Source: Plastoroseomonas hellenica
GTDB lineage: Bacteria > Pseudomonadota > Alphaproteobacteria > Acetobacterales > Acetobacteraceae
Length of the DNA: 64,000 nucleotides
NCBI RefSeq assembly: GCF_018129085.1
Contig: NZ_JAAGBB010000006.1
Location: forward strand, 62,001-126,000
Direction: 5' to 3'
This document shows positions 17,544-25,435 of this stretch, one piece after another (position 1 is the stretch's first letter; every line of letters begins with the position of its first letter). The translations under genes and the position numbers were made by a program. The notes under the pieces are model-generated. The model did not search any database, was not told where the DNA came from, and saw only the letters and a program-made list of their open reading frames with translations.

Positions 17544-18526
17544 GGCCGCGCGCCCGCCAGCTCGCTGAGCGTCGCGGCGATCGTGCGCTTCGCCAGCTCG
17601 ATCTTGAAGGCGTTGCCGCTGAGGGGCCTCGCTGCCGCCAGCTCCGCCTCCGCGGCTGCGCGGAAGGCATCGGCGCCGGCTGGCTTGCCGCGCAGCGCGG
17701 CTTCCGCCGTGGCAGCACGCCACGGCTTGTGGGCGACGCCGCCGAGGGCCAGGCGGACCTCCGCGAGTTTGCCGTCCTCGATCCTGAGCGCCGCCGCGAC
17801 GGAGACCAGCGCGAAGGCGTAGCTCGCGCGGTCCCGCACCTTGCGATAGGTCGAGCGCAGCCCGGCCGCGCCGGCCGGCAGCTCGACGGCGGTGATCAGC
17901 TCCGCGGGACCGAGCGCGGTCTCGAGGTCGGGCCGATCGCCCGGAAGCCGGTGGAACGCGCCGAAGGGGAGGGAGCGCCTGCCGCCCGGACCCTCGACAT
18001 GGACGATGGCATCGAGGGCGGCGAGCGCCACGCACATGTCGGAGGGGTGCGTCGCGACGCAGCTCGGCGAGGCGCCGAGGATCGCGTGGATGCGATTGAA
18101 GCCTTCGACCGCATCGCAGCCCGTGCCGGGCTTGCGCTTGTTGCAGTGCGCAGCGTCATCATAGAAGTAGTAGCAGCGCGTCCGCTGCAGCAGATTGCCG
18201 CCGACGGTCGCCATGTTGCGGATCTGCGCACTGGCGCCGGCGAGGATGGCGCGGGCCAGCATCGGAAACCGCTCGCGGATCGCGCGATGCTCGGCGACCG
18301 CCGTGTTCTTCGCCCCGGCCCCGATCAGGATACCGCCATCGGGGCGCGCTTCGATCGCCGACGACAGCGCCGTCACGTCGATGATGGTGCGCGGCCGTTC
18401 GATGTTCTCCCGCATCAGGTCGACGAGATTGGTGCCGCCGCCGAGGTAGTGGGGCTCCGGCGCGCGGGCGGCGAGGGCGATCGCGGCGGCGGTGTCCGCG
18501 GCGCGGTGATACTCGAAGCGCTGCAT
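17540..18526 (-). CDS. molybdenum hydroxylase FAD-binding subunit with extra Fe-S cysteines (PaoB/YagS-like)
   Basis: This FAD-binding subunit of about 328 residues shows the FAD pyrophosphate loop in EPHYLGGGTNLVDLMREN and the second loop in IRNMATVGGNLLQRTRC. A four-Cys region follows: C in TRCYYF, C in HCNKRKPGTGC and C in ASPSCVATHPSDM. This is the [4Fe-4S] insert known from E. coli PaoB and related to 4-hydroxybenzoyl-CoA reductase. The start ATG 18526 overlaps the stop of the 2Fe-2S subunit (TGATG). The cluster pattern is why I assign the whole enzyme to the PaoABC-like rather than the xanthine dehydrogenase branch. Confidence 0.88.
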   Translation of the reverse strand: MQRFEYHRAADTAAAIALAARAPEPHYLGGGTNLVDLMRENIERPRTIIDVTALSSAIEARPDGGILIGAGAKNTAVAEHRAIRERFPMLARAILAGASAQIRNMATVGGNLLQRTRCYYFYDDAAHCNKRKPGTGCDAVEGFNRIHAILGASPSCVATHPSDMCVALAALDAIVHVEGPGGRRSLPFGAFHRLPGDRPDLETALGPAELITAVELPAGAAGLRSTYRKVRDRASYAFALVSVAAALRIEDGKLAEVRLALGGVAHKPWRAATAEAALRGKPAGADAFRAAAEAELAAARPLSGNAFKIELAKRTIAATLSELAGARP

Positions 18527-19032
18527 CACGCGGCCTCCCTTGCCAGGACCTGCCGGACCGCATCGATGATCCCGTTATGGGCGCCGCAGCGGCAGAGATT
18601 GCCGCTCATCCGCTCGCGCAGCTCGTCGTGATCGAGCGCGATCTGCGTGGCTGCGAGATCCGCGGTGACGACGCTCGGTACGCCCCGCCGTGCTTCCGCC
18701 GCCATGCCGACTGCCGAGCAGATCTGTCCCGGCGTGCAATAGCCGCATTGGAAGCCGTCATGTTCCACGAAGGCGGCCTGCAGCGCATGGAGATGCCCGG
18801 GCGTGCCGAGGCCCTCGATGGTGGTGATCGCGCGCCCCTGGTACTGCACGGCCAGGGCGAGGCAGGCATTGATCCGCTCGCCATCGACCAGCACGGTGCA
18901 GGCGCCGCAGGCGCCCTGATCGCAGCCCTTCTTGGTGCCCGTCAGTTGCAGGTGCTCGCGCAGCAGGTCGAGCAGCGATGTCCGTATGTCGAAGTCGATC
19001 TCATGATCGGCGCCGTTGATGGAAAAGCGCAT
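18526..19032 (-). CDS. molybdenum hydroxylase [2Fe-2S] subunit (PaoA/YagT-like)
   Basis: This 168-residue subunit carries two [2Fe-2S] clusters. The plant-ferredoxin-type motif is GTKKGCDQGACGACTVLV with a downstream C in INACLALA. The second cluster motif is QCGYCTPGQ plus NLCRCGAH. Unlike E. coli PaoA there is no twin-arginine leader; the chain begins directly at MRFSINGADHEIDF, so this enzyme is predicted to be cytoplasmic. GGAG precedes ATG 19032. It is the first gene of the three-subunit operon. A TetR gene lies 139 bases upstream on the same strand. Confidence 0.9.
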   Translation of the reverse strand: MRFSINGADHEIDFDIRTSLLDLLREHLQLTGTKKGCDQGACGACTVLVDGERINACLALAVQYQGRAITTIEGLGTPGHLHALQAAFVEHDGFQCGYCTPGQICSAVGMAAEARRGVPSVVTADLAATQIALDHDELRERMSGNLCRCGAHNGIIDAVRQVLAREAA

Positions 19033-19171
19033 ATGGCTGCTCCGGTTTCGGCTGCGGCAGGGAAGCCCGTTGAACGGCGGCGGGCCCGGTAGGTTTCAGC
19101 CGAAGCGGGAACGATCAGACGGGCCACTGCGGAAGAAAGCTGCCTGTCCCCTTTGTCCGGAGATTGCGCCT

Positions 19172-19735
19172 CTAAGTGGGTAGGAGGCCTGCCGCGCGAT
19201 AACTGTCGATCAAGGCGTCGTAGAGGGAGATATCCGAGCGGCTCCGCGCAATGAGCTGAGCGCCGGCGATGGCGGCGAAGATGGCGCGGGCCCTCGGTTC
19301 GCTTTCCTCGGCACCGACCACGACCGCAGCGGACAGGACCCTGCTCAGCCACGCCACGTTGACATCGGCAAAGGCCTGGACCTCCTGCTTCACCGCTTCC
19401 GGCAGGTCGTCATATTCGGCAGCCATGAAGCTGCAGAGGCACATGCGATTGCCAGCCTCGAGCGATTTGCGAAACACATCAGGGTATCGACGCAGGCAGC
19501 GGATCGGATCCGAGGTTTCGGCCAACATGGACTCGAGACCAGCCGCGGTGTCCTCCCAATAACGCCTTACTACCGCGGCGCCGAGATCGGCCTTGCTCGG
19601 GAAGTGATAGTAGATGCTCGCGGCCTTGATGCCGACTTCCTCCGCGAGATCGCGGAAATTCAAGCCGCTATAGCCATGCGCCTGCGCGGTCCGTCTGGCC
19701 GCCGCCAGAATGGCCTCCTTGGAACTTGAACTCAT
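19172..19735 (-). CDS. TetR-family transcriptional regulator
   Basis: This repressor of about 187 residues has an N-terminal helix-turn-helix (residues about 5-60; NFRDLAEEVGIKAASIYYHF PSK-type, highly conserved). The C-terminal half, from DPIRCLRRYPDVFRKSLEAG, is the ligand/dimerisation region and is Cys-containing (MCLCSF), which could sense electrophiles. The start ATG 19735 gives the normal N-terminus MSSSSKEAILAAARR. It is divergent from a GST gene, and two near-identical 18-bp palindromes lie in the gap, so autoregulation plus GST control is the likely circuit. Confidence 0.85.
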   Translation of the reverse strand: MSSSSKEAILAAARRTAQAHGYSGLNFRDLAEEVGIKAASIYYHFPSKADLGAAVVRRYWEDTAAGLESMLAETSDPIRCLRRYPDVFRKSLEAGNRMCLCSFMAAEYDDLPEAVKQEVQAFADVNVAWLSRVLSAAVVVGAEESEPRARAIFAAIAGAQLIARSRSDISLYDALIDSYRAAGLLPT

Positions 19736-19764
19736 CGCATTCCCACCGCTTCGTCTCCGCTGAC

Positions 19765-19782
19765 CTACCAAGTGACAGATAG
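19765..19782. promoter_or_regulatory. candidate TetR operator, site 1
   Basis: CTACCAAGTGACAGATAG is an imperfect palindrome that shares 14 of 18 bases with the site at 19819-19836. It lies just upstream of a possible -35 hexamer (TTGACG, 19786-19791) for the GST gene. Two such sites flanking one promoter fit binding by the adjacent TetR protein. Confidence 0.55.
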
Positions 19783-19785
19783 GCG

Positions 19786-19814
19786 TTGACGGCACGGGTT
19801 TGAAGCCATAGATG
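19786..19814 (+). promoter_or_regulatory. possible sigma70-type promoter for the GST gene
   Basis: TTGACG (19786-19791) matches five of six bases of the -35 consensus. It is followed after 17 bases by TAGATG (19809-19814), a weak -10. Transcription would begin inside the downstream palindrome at 19819-19836, so operator occupancy would block it. The assignment rests on spacing and position only. Confidence 0.35.
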
Positions 19815-19818
19815 CTAT

Positions 19819-19836
19819 CTACCAACTGGCAGGTAG
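19819..19836. promoter_or_regulatory. candidate TetR operator, site 2
   Basis: CTACCAACTGGCAGGTAG has perfect outer arms CTACC/GGTAG and ends ten bases before the GST start codon. It is the second copy of the motif at 19765-19782, 54 bases centre to centre. Its position over the expected +1 and the ribosome-binding region fits repression of the GST gene. Confidence 0.6.
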
Positions 19837-19845
19837 AGGTGCGGC

Positions 19846-20547
19846 ATGAATTCCGACAACATCGATTTTGGCGCAACCAAGCCGGCCATGATGACGATTT
19901 ACGATTGGCCCACCGGCCCTTATCCGGCTCGCGTCCGCATAGCTTTGGCCGAGAAGACGCTGCAGTCGCGCGTCCGGTTCGGGACGGTCGATCTTTGGAA
20001 GGGCGAGCACAAGAAACCCGAGTTCCTCGCCAAGAACTACTCAGGCACCTTGCCGGTGCTCGAACTCGATGACGGCACCTTCATTGCCGAGTGTACGGCC
20101 ATCACCGAATACCTCGACGCGCTCGATGGCGCTCCCACTCTCACCGGCAGGACACCGCGCGAAAAGGGCTTGATCCACATGATGAGCAAGCGCGCCGAGC
20201 TGGAGCTGCTCGACGCCATCAGCGTTTATTTCCACCACGCCACGCCGGGGCTTGGTCCCGACGTCGAGACTTATCAGAACGCCGAGTGGGGGTTCCGTCA
20301 GCGCGACAAAGCCTTGAAGGGCATGCGCTACCTCGATGCCATTCTAAAAAGGCAGCCGTTCGTCGCCGGCGAGGTCTTCTCTATGGCCGATATCACGGTC
20401 ATCGGCGGTTTGATCTTTGCTGGACTTGTGAAGCTGCCGGTGCCTGCGGAGTGCGGGGCTCTTCAGGCTTGGTACGCAAGGATGCAGGAACGTCCCAGCG
20501 TCAAGAACAGAGTGACGATGTCAGAACCGACCGAGACGCCGGTTTGA
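19846..20547 (+). CDS. glutathione S-transferase family protein
   Basis: This 233-residue protein has an N-terminal thioredoxin-like domain (TIYDWPTGPYPARVRIALAE, then SGTLPVLELDDGTFIAECTA, the cis-Pro and gamma-Glu-binding SNAIL/TRAIL-like region). An all-helical C-terminal domain ends in FSMADITVIGGLIFAGL. The family conjugates or reduces electrophiles with glutathione. It is divergent from a TetR regulator across two operator-like palindromes, so it is probably an inducible detoxification gene. Base composition is slightly less GC-rich than its neighbours, which may mean this TetR/GST pair was acquired together. Confidence 0.87.
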   Translation: MNSDNIDFGATKPAMMTIYDWPTGPYPARVRIALAEKTLQSRVRFGTVDLWKGEHKKPEFLAKNYSGTLPVLELDDGTFIAECTAITEYLDALDGAPTLTGRTPREKGLIHMMSKRAELELLDAISVYFHHATPGLGPDVETYQNAEWGFRQRDKALKGMRYLDAILKRQPFVAGEVFSMADITVIGGLIFAGLVKLPVPAECGALQAWYARMQERPSVKNRVTMSEPTETPV

Positions 20548-20570
20548 AATCGCTGGGGTCGCAAGGGTCT

Positions 20571-21527
20571 TCATCCTAGCCGCGCTGCGCTGGCCATCGC
20601 GGCGCGCACGGCGTCCGCGCGCGGGATCGGCGCCACCGCGCCATAGCCGGTGGTGGCGAGCGCCGCCGCGGTATTGGCATAGAGCGCCGCCTGTTCCGGC
20701 GCATCGCCCGCGAGGTGACGGGCCAGGAAGGCGCCGGCGAAGGTGTCGCCGGCGCCGGTCGCATCCACCGCCTTCACGCGGCGCCCGGGGATGGTGCGCC
20801 GACCCTGCGGGGTCGCGACCATGGCGCCCTCGGCACCGAGCTTCAGCAGCACCAGCGGCGCCAGCTTCAGGTAGAAATCGGCAATGGCGTCGGGGGCATC
20901 GAGGCCGGTCAGCGCCTGGGCATCCTCGAGCGAGGGCAGGGCGATATCGGCCATCGCCACCGCGGCATGCATCACCGCGGCGGCGCGCGAAACCGGCCAG
21001 AGACTCTTGCGCAGGTTGGTGTCGTAGGAGACGGCGACGCCCGCCTGCTTCGCGACCGTGATCGCATGGAACACAGCGTCGCAGGCGCTCGTGGAGATCG
21101 CCTGGCTGATGCCCGAGACGTGCAGGATGCGGGCGCGCCGGATCGCCGCCTCCGGCACATCGGCCGGCATCATGCGGGCGGCGGCGCTGTTGCTGCGGTA
21201 GAAGGTGAAATGGTGGCCGGCCTCGTCATGGGTGACGAAATAGATGCCGGTCGGCGCGGCGGGGTCGCGCTTCACCGTGCTGGCATCCACGCCCTCCTGC
21301 TCCCAGAGGCGGAGGAAGGCGCGGCCGGGGGCGTCGTCGCCGATCGCGCTGATGTAGCCGGCGCGGGCGCCGCTGCGCGCCGCGGCGATGGCGGCGTTGG
21401 AGGTGTCGCCGCCATGGCCCTGGAGATAGAGCGGGCGTCCATCGGGCTCCGGCGGCCGCTGGTTGAACTCCAGCATGGGCTCGCCCATGCAGAGGAGCTC
21501 CGGTGCCGTCGCCGTGGGCGTACTCAT
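20571..21527 (-). CDS. kdgK: PfkB-family sugar kinase, 2-keto-3-deoxygluconate kinase-like
   Basis: This ribokinase-fold kinase is 318 residues from ATG 21527. The substrate-side motif is LLCMGEPMLEFNQRP, the sugar-binding GG is in QGHGGDTSNAAIAAARSGA, and the catalytic DTGAGD-type motif is VDATGAGDTFAGAFLA. It phosphorylates KDG to KDPG in the cytosol, feeding the aldolase encoded just upstream in the same operon. The frame runs on to ATG 21590, which overlaps the aldolase stop (ATGA), but those 21 extra codons are a palindromic repeat (21534-21586). I therefore take the conserved protein to start at 21527 while noting that coupled initiation at 21590 is possible. Confidence 0.83.
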   Translation of the reverse strand: MSTPTATAPELLCMGEPMLEFNQRPPEPDGRPLYLQGHGGDTSNAAIAAARSGARAGYISAIGDDAPGRAFLRLWEQEGVDASTVKRDPAAPTGIYFVTHDEAGHHFTFYRSNSAAARMMPADVPEAAIRRARILHVSGISQAISTSACDAVFHAITVAKQAGVAVSYDTNLRKSLWPVSRAAAVMHAAVAMADIALPSLEDAQALTGLDAPDAIADFYLKLAPLVLLKLGAEGAMVATPQGRRTIPGRRVKAVDATGAGDTFAGAFLARHLAGDAPEQAALYANTAAALATTGYGAVAPIPRADAVRAAMASAARLG

Positions 21528-21533
21528 ATCGCG

Positions 21534-21586
21534 GCGCGGCCGATTCAGCCCTCCAGGGCCTTCGCCCTTCCGGCCATCGGACGCGC
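21534..21586 (-). repeat. 53-bp palindromic repeat (family A) inside the eda-kdgK junction
   Basis: Read on the minus strand, the outer arms are GCGCGTCCGAT and ATCGGCCGCGC (one mismatch), with an inner GGCCGGAAGGGC/GCCCTGGAGGGC hairpin and the family hallmark CTGAATCGG. It begins on the base right after the aldolase TGA stop. The copy at 47880-47932 has the same length, the same arms and the same position relative to a TGA. It is open in the kdgK frame and would encode MSASD...LNRPR. Confidence 0.8.
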
Positions 21587-22237
21587 TCATGTCGTTGCGG
21601 TGCCCATCGCGGCGTGGGCGGCGGCGATGACCGCGCCGCGGTCGCCGGCGGCGATGAGCTTCTCGTCCACCAGCTTGCCGCCGATGCCGACGAAGGCGGC
21701 GCCCGCATCGAGGTAGTCGGGCAGGTTGCGGGCATCGACGCCGCCGGTCGGGCAGAAGACGACCTCCGGGAAGACCGAGCGTAGCGCCTTCACATGCTGG
21801 GGCCCGCCGACCGAGGCGGCGGGGAAGATCTTCACCACATCGGCCCCGGCCGCGAGTGCCGCCCGCACTTCCGTGGGGGTCAGGGCGCCGAGCATGGCGC
21901 AGGCGCCGGCCTCATGCGCAGGCTCCACGATCGTGGGCTCGACCCAGGGGCTGACCAGGAAGCGCGCCCCGGCATCGAGGCAGGCATAGGCGCCGGCCGC
22001 ATCCGGCACCGTGCCGGCGCCGACCAGGAGGCGCGGGTCGCTCGCCAAGCCGCGGATCAGGGCCGGCGCATCCGGCACGGTCATGGTGATCTCGAAGATG
22101 CTGAGCCCCGCGTCCTGGAGCCAGGCGACGGCGGTCGCGGCGCGGGCGGCGGTCGAGGTGCGGATCACCGGGATCAGCCGGGCGGCGCGGAACTGCGCGA
22201 TCAGCGGATGCGCGTTGCCGCCATTGGTGGTCGCCAT
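21587..22237 (-). CDS. eda: 2-dehydro-3-deoxy-6-phosphogluconate (KDPG) aldolase
   Basis: This class I aldolase of 216 residues splits KDPG into pyruvate and glyceraldehyde 3-phosphate in the Entner-Doudoroff pathway. The catalytic Glu region (FEITMTVPDAPALIRGLA), the GAGTV motif and the Schiff-base Lys in GADVVKIFPAASVGG are all present, as is the phosphate-binding CPTGGVDARNLPDYL. ATG 22237 is preceded by GGGAGGAT; the longer frame to 22363 has no site. It is followed directly by the KDG kinase gene, so the pair degrades a sugar acid through KDG. Confidence 0.9.
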   Translation of the reverse strand: MATTNGGNAHPLIAQFRAARLIPVIRTSTAARAATAVAWLQDAGLSIFEITMTVPDAPALIRGLASDPRLLVGAGTVPDAAGAYACLDAGARFLVSPWVEPTIVEPAHEAGACAMLGALTPTEVRAALAAGADVVKIFPAASVGGPQHVKALRSVFPEVVFCPTGGVDARNLPDYLDAGAAFVGIGGKLVDEKLIAAGDRGAVIAAAHAAMGTATT

Positions 22238-22304
22238 GGGATCCTCCCGGTTCTGGGCCGGGGATGGCAGCGCGATGGGCGCCCGGATGCAAGGGGGCGG
22301 TGCT

Positions 22305-22598
22305 TCAGCCCTGCGTGCGAAGCCAGAGGGTCGCCGTGTCTTCCAGCCGCCGGGCTGCGGCATGCGCCTCGCCGACGCGGCTGCCGAGCTTGCCGAGCTG
22401 GTGATGATAGGCCTCGGTGCCGCGCTTTAGCCCGGCTACGGCGCCGCTCAGCTCCGACATGCTGGCGCGGAAGCCGGCCATCGCCCGGGCCTGTTCCTCG
22501 AGCGCTGCTTCCAGCCCCCGGATTGCGAGGCGTAGGCGGTTCGCGTCCCGGCCGGGAAAAGGAAGGACCGAGGCGCTGTCGCTGCTGAAACCGGCCAT
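22305..22598 (-). CDS. small coiled-coil hypothetical protein
   Basis: This is a 97-residue protein with no family I recognise. Residues about 20-95 are predicted helical with heptad-like spacing (LRLAIRGLEAALEEQARAMA, then LSGAVAGLKRGTEAYHHQLG), and it has no signal peptide or membrane segment. It ends TATLWLRTQG. It lies 67 bases upstream of eda on the same strand and 116 bases downstream of the glucan synthase gene end. It is probably real because the frame has strongly biased codons and no comparable frame opposes it, but no role can be assigned. Confidence 0.5.
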   Translation of the reverse strand: MAGFSSDSASVLPFPGRDANRLRLAIRGLEAALEEQARAMAGFRASMSELSGAVAGLKRGTEAYHHQLGKLGSRVGEAHAAARRLEDTATLWLRTQG

Positions 22599-22714
22599 GT
22601 TCGTCTCATTTTCCGATAATCATCGCTTCGTGCCCATCATGATACGCGGCTTGGGACGAACGCAATCGGGAAATGAGCCGGGCGGCGAGGCCGTGCCCCG
22701 CCGCCCGCGCTATG

Positions 22715-25435
22715 TCAGAGGCCGTCGCCGGTGCGGGCGAGGGCGGTGCCGGCATGGCCGGCCTGCTGCGGGATCGGTGCGTTACCGCCGGTCGCCGGCA
22801 GGACCAGGGCTCGCCGGGTCGGCATGGCGGCGATCAGGCTGACGGCGACCGCCGCCAGATAGGGCACGGACTGCACCAGCAGCACGGCGGTCCAGAGGAT
22901 CGCCTCCCAGGTGCCGGCCTTGTGCACGATCGTGACACCGATCGCCGAGCCCCAGAGCAGCACCAGCAGCGCCAACTCCTCCCGCGCCATCACCAGGCCC
23001 TGCACCAGGGCCGGAGCGTCCTTCATCTTCGGCGTGCGCAGGAAGGGCGCGCGCTTGGTGAAGATGCCGGCGAGCATCGCCTTGCCGATGGTGTGGGTGA
23101 GCGCCAGGCCGGCGAAGGCCGCCCCCACCCGGTCGCGCCAGCCGCAGGGCACCCGCGCCGCGTAGAGCGCCATGATCTGCACCAGCTTGAAGAGGAAGAG
23201 ACCGATGCTCGGCAGCATGAAGAGCAGGATCGGGAACTCCGTCCGCACCGGGGCGAAGATCAGGCCCATCGACCAGGCGATGCCGCCGAGGACGAAGACC
23301 AGGCCGAGCGCATCGCCGAACCAGGGCATCCAGCCCATCACGAAGTGCCAGCGCTGGCCCCAGGTCAGGTCGCGGCGGAAGGGGTTCAGCAGGGCGCCGA
23401 GATGCCCCTTCATGATCTGCACCGCGCCATAGGCCCAGCGGTGGCGCTGCTTGCGGTAGGCGGCGAAGTCATCCGGCATCACGCCGCGGCCCATGCTGTC
23501 GGGCACGTAGACCGCCTCCCAGCCCTGGCGCATCAGCTTGAGGCCGAGTTCGCTGTCCTCGCAGATGCACCACTCCGCCCAGCCGCCGGCATCGACCATC
23601 GCGGCCTTGCGGACCAGCGTCATGGTGCCGTGCTGGATGATCGCGTTGCGCTCGTTCCGGGTGACCATGCCCGCCCTGAAGAAGCCGGCGTATTCCCAGA
23701 ACATCATCCGCTTGAACAGGCTCTCCTTGGCGTCGCGGTAATCCTGCGGGGACTGGGTGAAGCCCACCTTCGGGTCGTTGAAGAAGGGCACCATGCGGCG
23801 CAGCCAGTCGGGGTTCACGACGTAGTCGCTATCGATCACGCCGACGACCTCGGCATCATCTGCGGTCTGGCGCAGGCCGAAGTTCAGCGCGCCCGCCTTG
23901 AAGCCAGGCCACTTGCCGAGGTGGAAGAAGCGGAACTTCGGGCCGAGCCGCGCGCAATGCTCGGCGACGGGCTCCCAAAGGGCCGGGTCCTTGGTGTTGT
24001 TGTCGATGACCAGGACCTCGTAGTCCGGGTAGTCGAGCTCGGCCAGCGCATCGAGCGTCTGGCGCACCATGTGCGGCGGCTCGTTGCAGATCGGGATGTG
24101 GATCGAGACCTTGGGCAGCACCATGCCCTCGGGCGCCGGCAGCGCCGGCCAGCGGCGCTTCCAGATGCGGCCGAAGATGGTCTCCGCCAGTTCGAAGCTG
24201 TCGGAGAGCAGCAGCGCCAGCAGCATCACCTGGCCCGCCACCAGCACGCCCCAGACCGCGGCGGCCGAGGCCGAGAGATAGGTCTCGCTCATCGCCAGCA
24301 GGGTCAGGGTGGTGCCGACCACGAAGAGCTGGGCGAGACCCGCGAGCATCAGCTTGCCCTGCCAGCGGATGTCGGGCCGGCGCTTCAGGAAGAAGAAGCT
24401 GGCGGCGAAGGCGAAGAGCGTCGCGCCACCGGCCCAGAGCGGCCAGGCGGGCGTTTCCTGCACCGGGCCGGTCAGGCTCCACTTCGGCTGGCGGTCGAGG
24501 TCCAGCATACCCCAATGGCCGGCAGCACGGCCCTCGAAGCTCACCTTCCAGGGCTGGTCGAAGGCTTCCATGACGAAGTAGTTCAGGCCCCGGCGCTGCG
24601 CCTCGATGAAGAAGCGGCGCATGAACTCGGCCTGGTTGACGCGGGTCGCGCGGGCGGCGCCGATATCGCGGCCGGCGGACGGCCAGCCGACCTCGCCGAT
24701 CACGATCGGCTTGCCCGGGAAGCGGGCGGCGATCTGGTCGAGCTTCTCCATGATGAAGCGCAGCGCACCGTCGACCGGCAGCCCTTCCCAGTAGGGCAGC
24801 AGGTGGATGGTGATGAAGTCGACCGACTGCGCGAGCTCGGGATGGTCGAGCCAGACATGCCAGGGCTCGGCGGTCGAGACCGGCTGGCGCACCTGGCGGC
24901 GCACCTGGTCCATGTAGCCGATGAGTTGCTGCGGCGTCAGGTCGCCGCGCAGCACCGCCTCGTTGCCGACCAGCACGCGGTCGACATTGCGGTTGGCGCG
25001 CGCGGTGTCGATCAGGCTGCGGATCTCGGTCGCGTTGCGGTCGAGCCGGCGATCGAGCCAGGAGCCGAGGGTGACGCGCAGGTCGAGGCCCTGGGAAGCG
25101 GCGAGTTCCGGGATCCGTTCCAGCCCGCCATGCACGGCGTAGGTGCGGATGTTGCGGGTCATCGGCGCGACGGTGCGCAGGTCGCCGGCGATCTCCTCGG
25201 CCGACGGCCAGTTATTGCCCTCGGCGGACTGGCCGCGCTGGTAGGGGGCGAAGGCGAGGCCCGCGACCTGGCCGTTGAAATCGGGCAGGGCGGCCGGCCG
25301 GTTCAGCGCCCACCAGGCGCCGAGATGCGCCAGCGCGACCAGGGCGAGGATCGCCAGGGTCGCCGGGTGGAACAGCGAACGGGTGCGACCCTTGCCGGCC
25401 TTGGCGAGTGAAAGCGGTCGGACGGGTGCGTTCAT
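22715..25435 (-). CDS. NdvB-like membrane beta-glucan synthase: N-terminal GH17 domain fused to GT2
   Basis: This membrane enzyme has about 906 residues. After one N-terminal membrane helix, residues about 55-340 form a GH17 beta-glucanase/transglycosylase domain; the likely acid/base Glu is in RVLVGNEAVLRGD and the nucleophile in KPIVIGEVGWPSAGRD. Two or more membrane helices follow, then a processive GT2 domain with ICNEPPHMV, the VIDSDYV DxD-type site, the acceptor-site EDSELG and QRHRWAYG (QxxRW). A C-terminal group of membrane helices completes it. This layout matches NdvB-type periplasmic beta-glucan synthases of Pseudomonas and rhizobia, with the GH17 part branching or cyclising the chain. 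ATG 25435 has GGAGAG upstream. Confidence 0.85.
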   Translation of the reverse strand: MNAPVRPLSLAKAGKGRTRSLFHPATLAILALVALAHLGAWWALNRPAALPDFNGQVAGLAFAPYQRGQSAEGNNWPSAEEIAGDLRTVAPMTRNIRTYAVHGGLERIPELAASQGLDLRVTLGSWLDRRLDRNATEIRSLIDTARANRNVDRVLVGNEAVLRGDLTPQQLIGYMDQVRRQVRQPVSTAEPWHVWLDHPELAQSVDFITIHLLPYWEGLPVDGALRFIMEKLDQIAARFPGKPIVIGEVGWPSAGRDIGAARATRVNQAEFMRRFFIEAQRRGLNYFVMEAFDQPWKVSFEGRAAGHWGMLDLDRQPKWSLTGPVQETPAWPLWAGGATLFAFAASFFFLKRRPDIRWQGKLMLAGLAQLFVVGTTLTLLAMSETYLSASAAAVWGVLVAGQVMLLALLLSDSFELAETIFGRIWKRRWPALPAPEGMVLPKVSIHIPICNEPPHMVRQTLDALAELDYPDYEVLVIDNNTKDPALWEPVAEHCARLGPKFRFFHLGKWPGFKAGALNFGLRQTADDAEVVGVIDSDYVVNPDWLRRMVPFFNDPKVGFTQSPQDYRDAKESLFKRMMFWEYAGFFRAGMVTRNERNAIIQHGTMTLVRKAAMVDAGGWAEWCICEDSELGLKLMRQGWEAVYVPDSMGRGVMPDDFAAYRKQRHRWAYGAVQIMKGHLGALLNPFRRDLTWGQRWHFVMGWMPWFGDALGLVFVLGGIAWSMGLIFAPVRTEFPILLFMLPSIGLFLFKLVQIMALYAARVPCGWRDRVGAAFAGLALTHTIGKAMLAGIFTKRAPFLRTPKMKDAPALVQGLVMAREELALLVLLWGSAIGVTIVHKAGTWEAILWTAVLLVQSVPYLAAVAVSLIAAMPTRRALVLPATGGNAPIPQQAGHAGTALARTGDGL

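Noticed and set aside
22673-25411. Plus-strand open frame of 912 codons opposite the glucan synthase
   Set aside because: Composition is Arg/Gln/His-rich with no domain; the minus strand holds complete GH17 and GT2 motifs.
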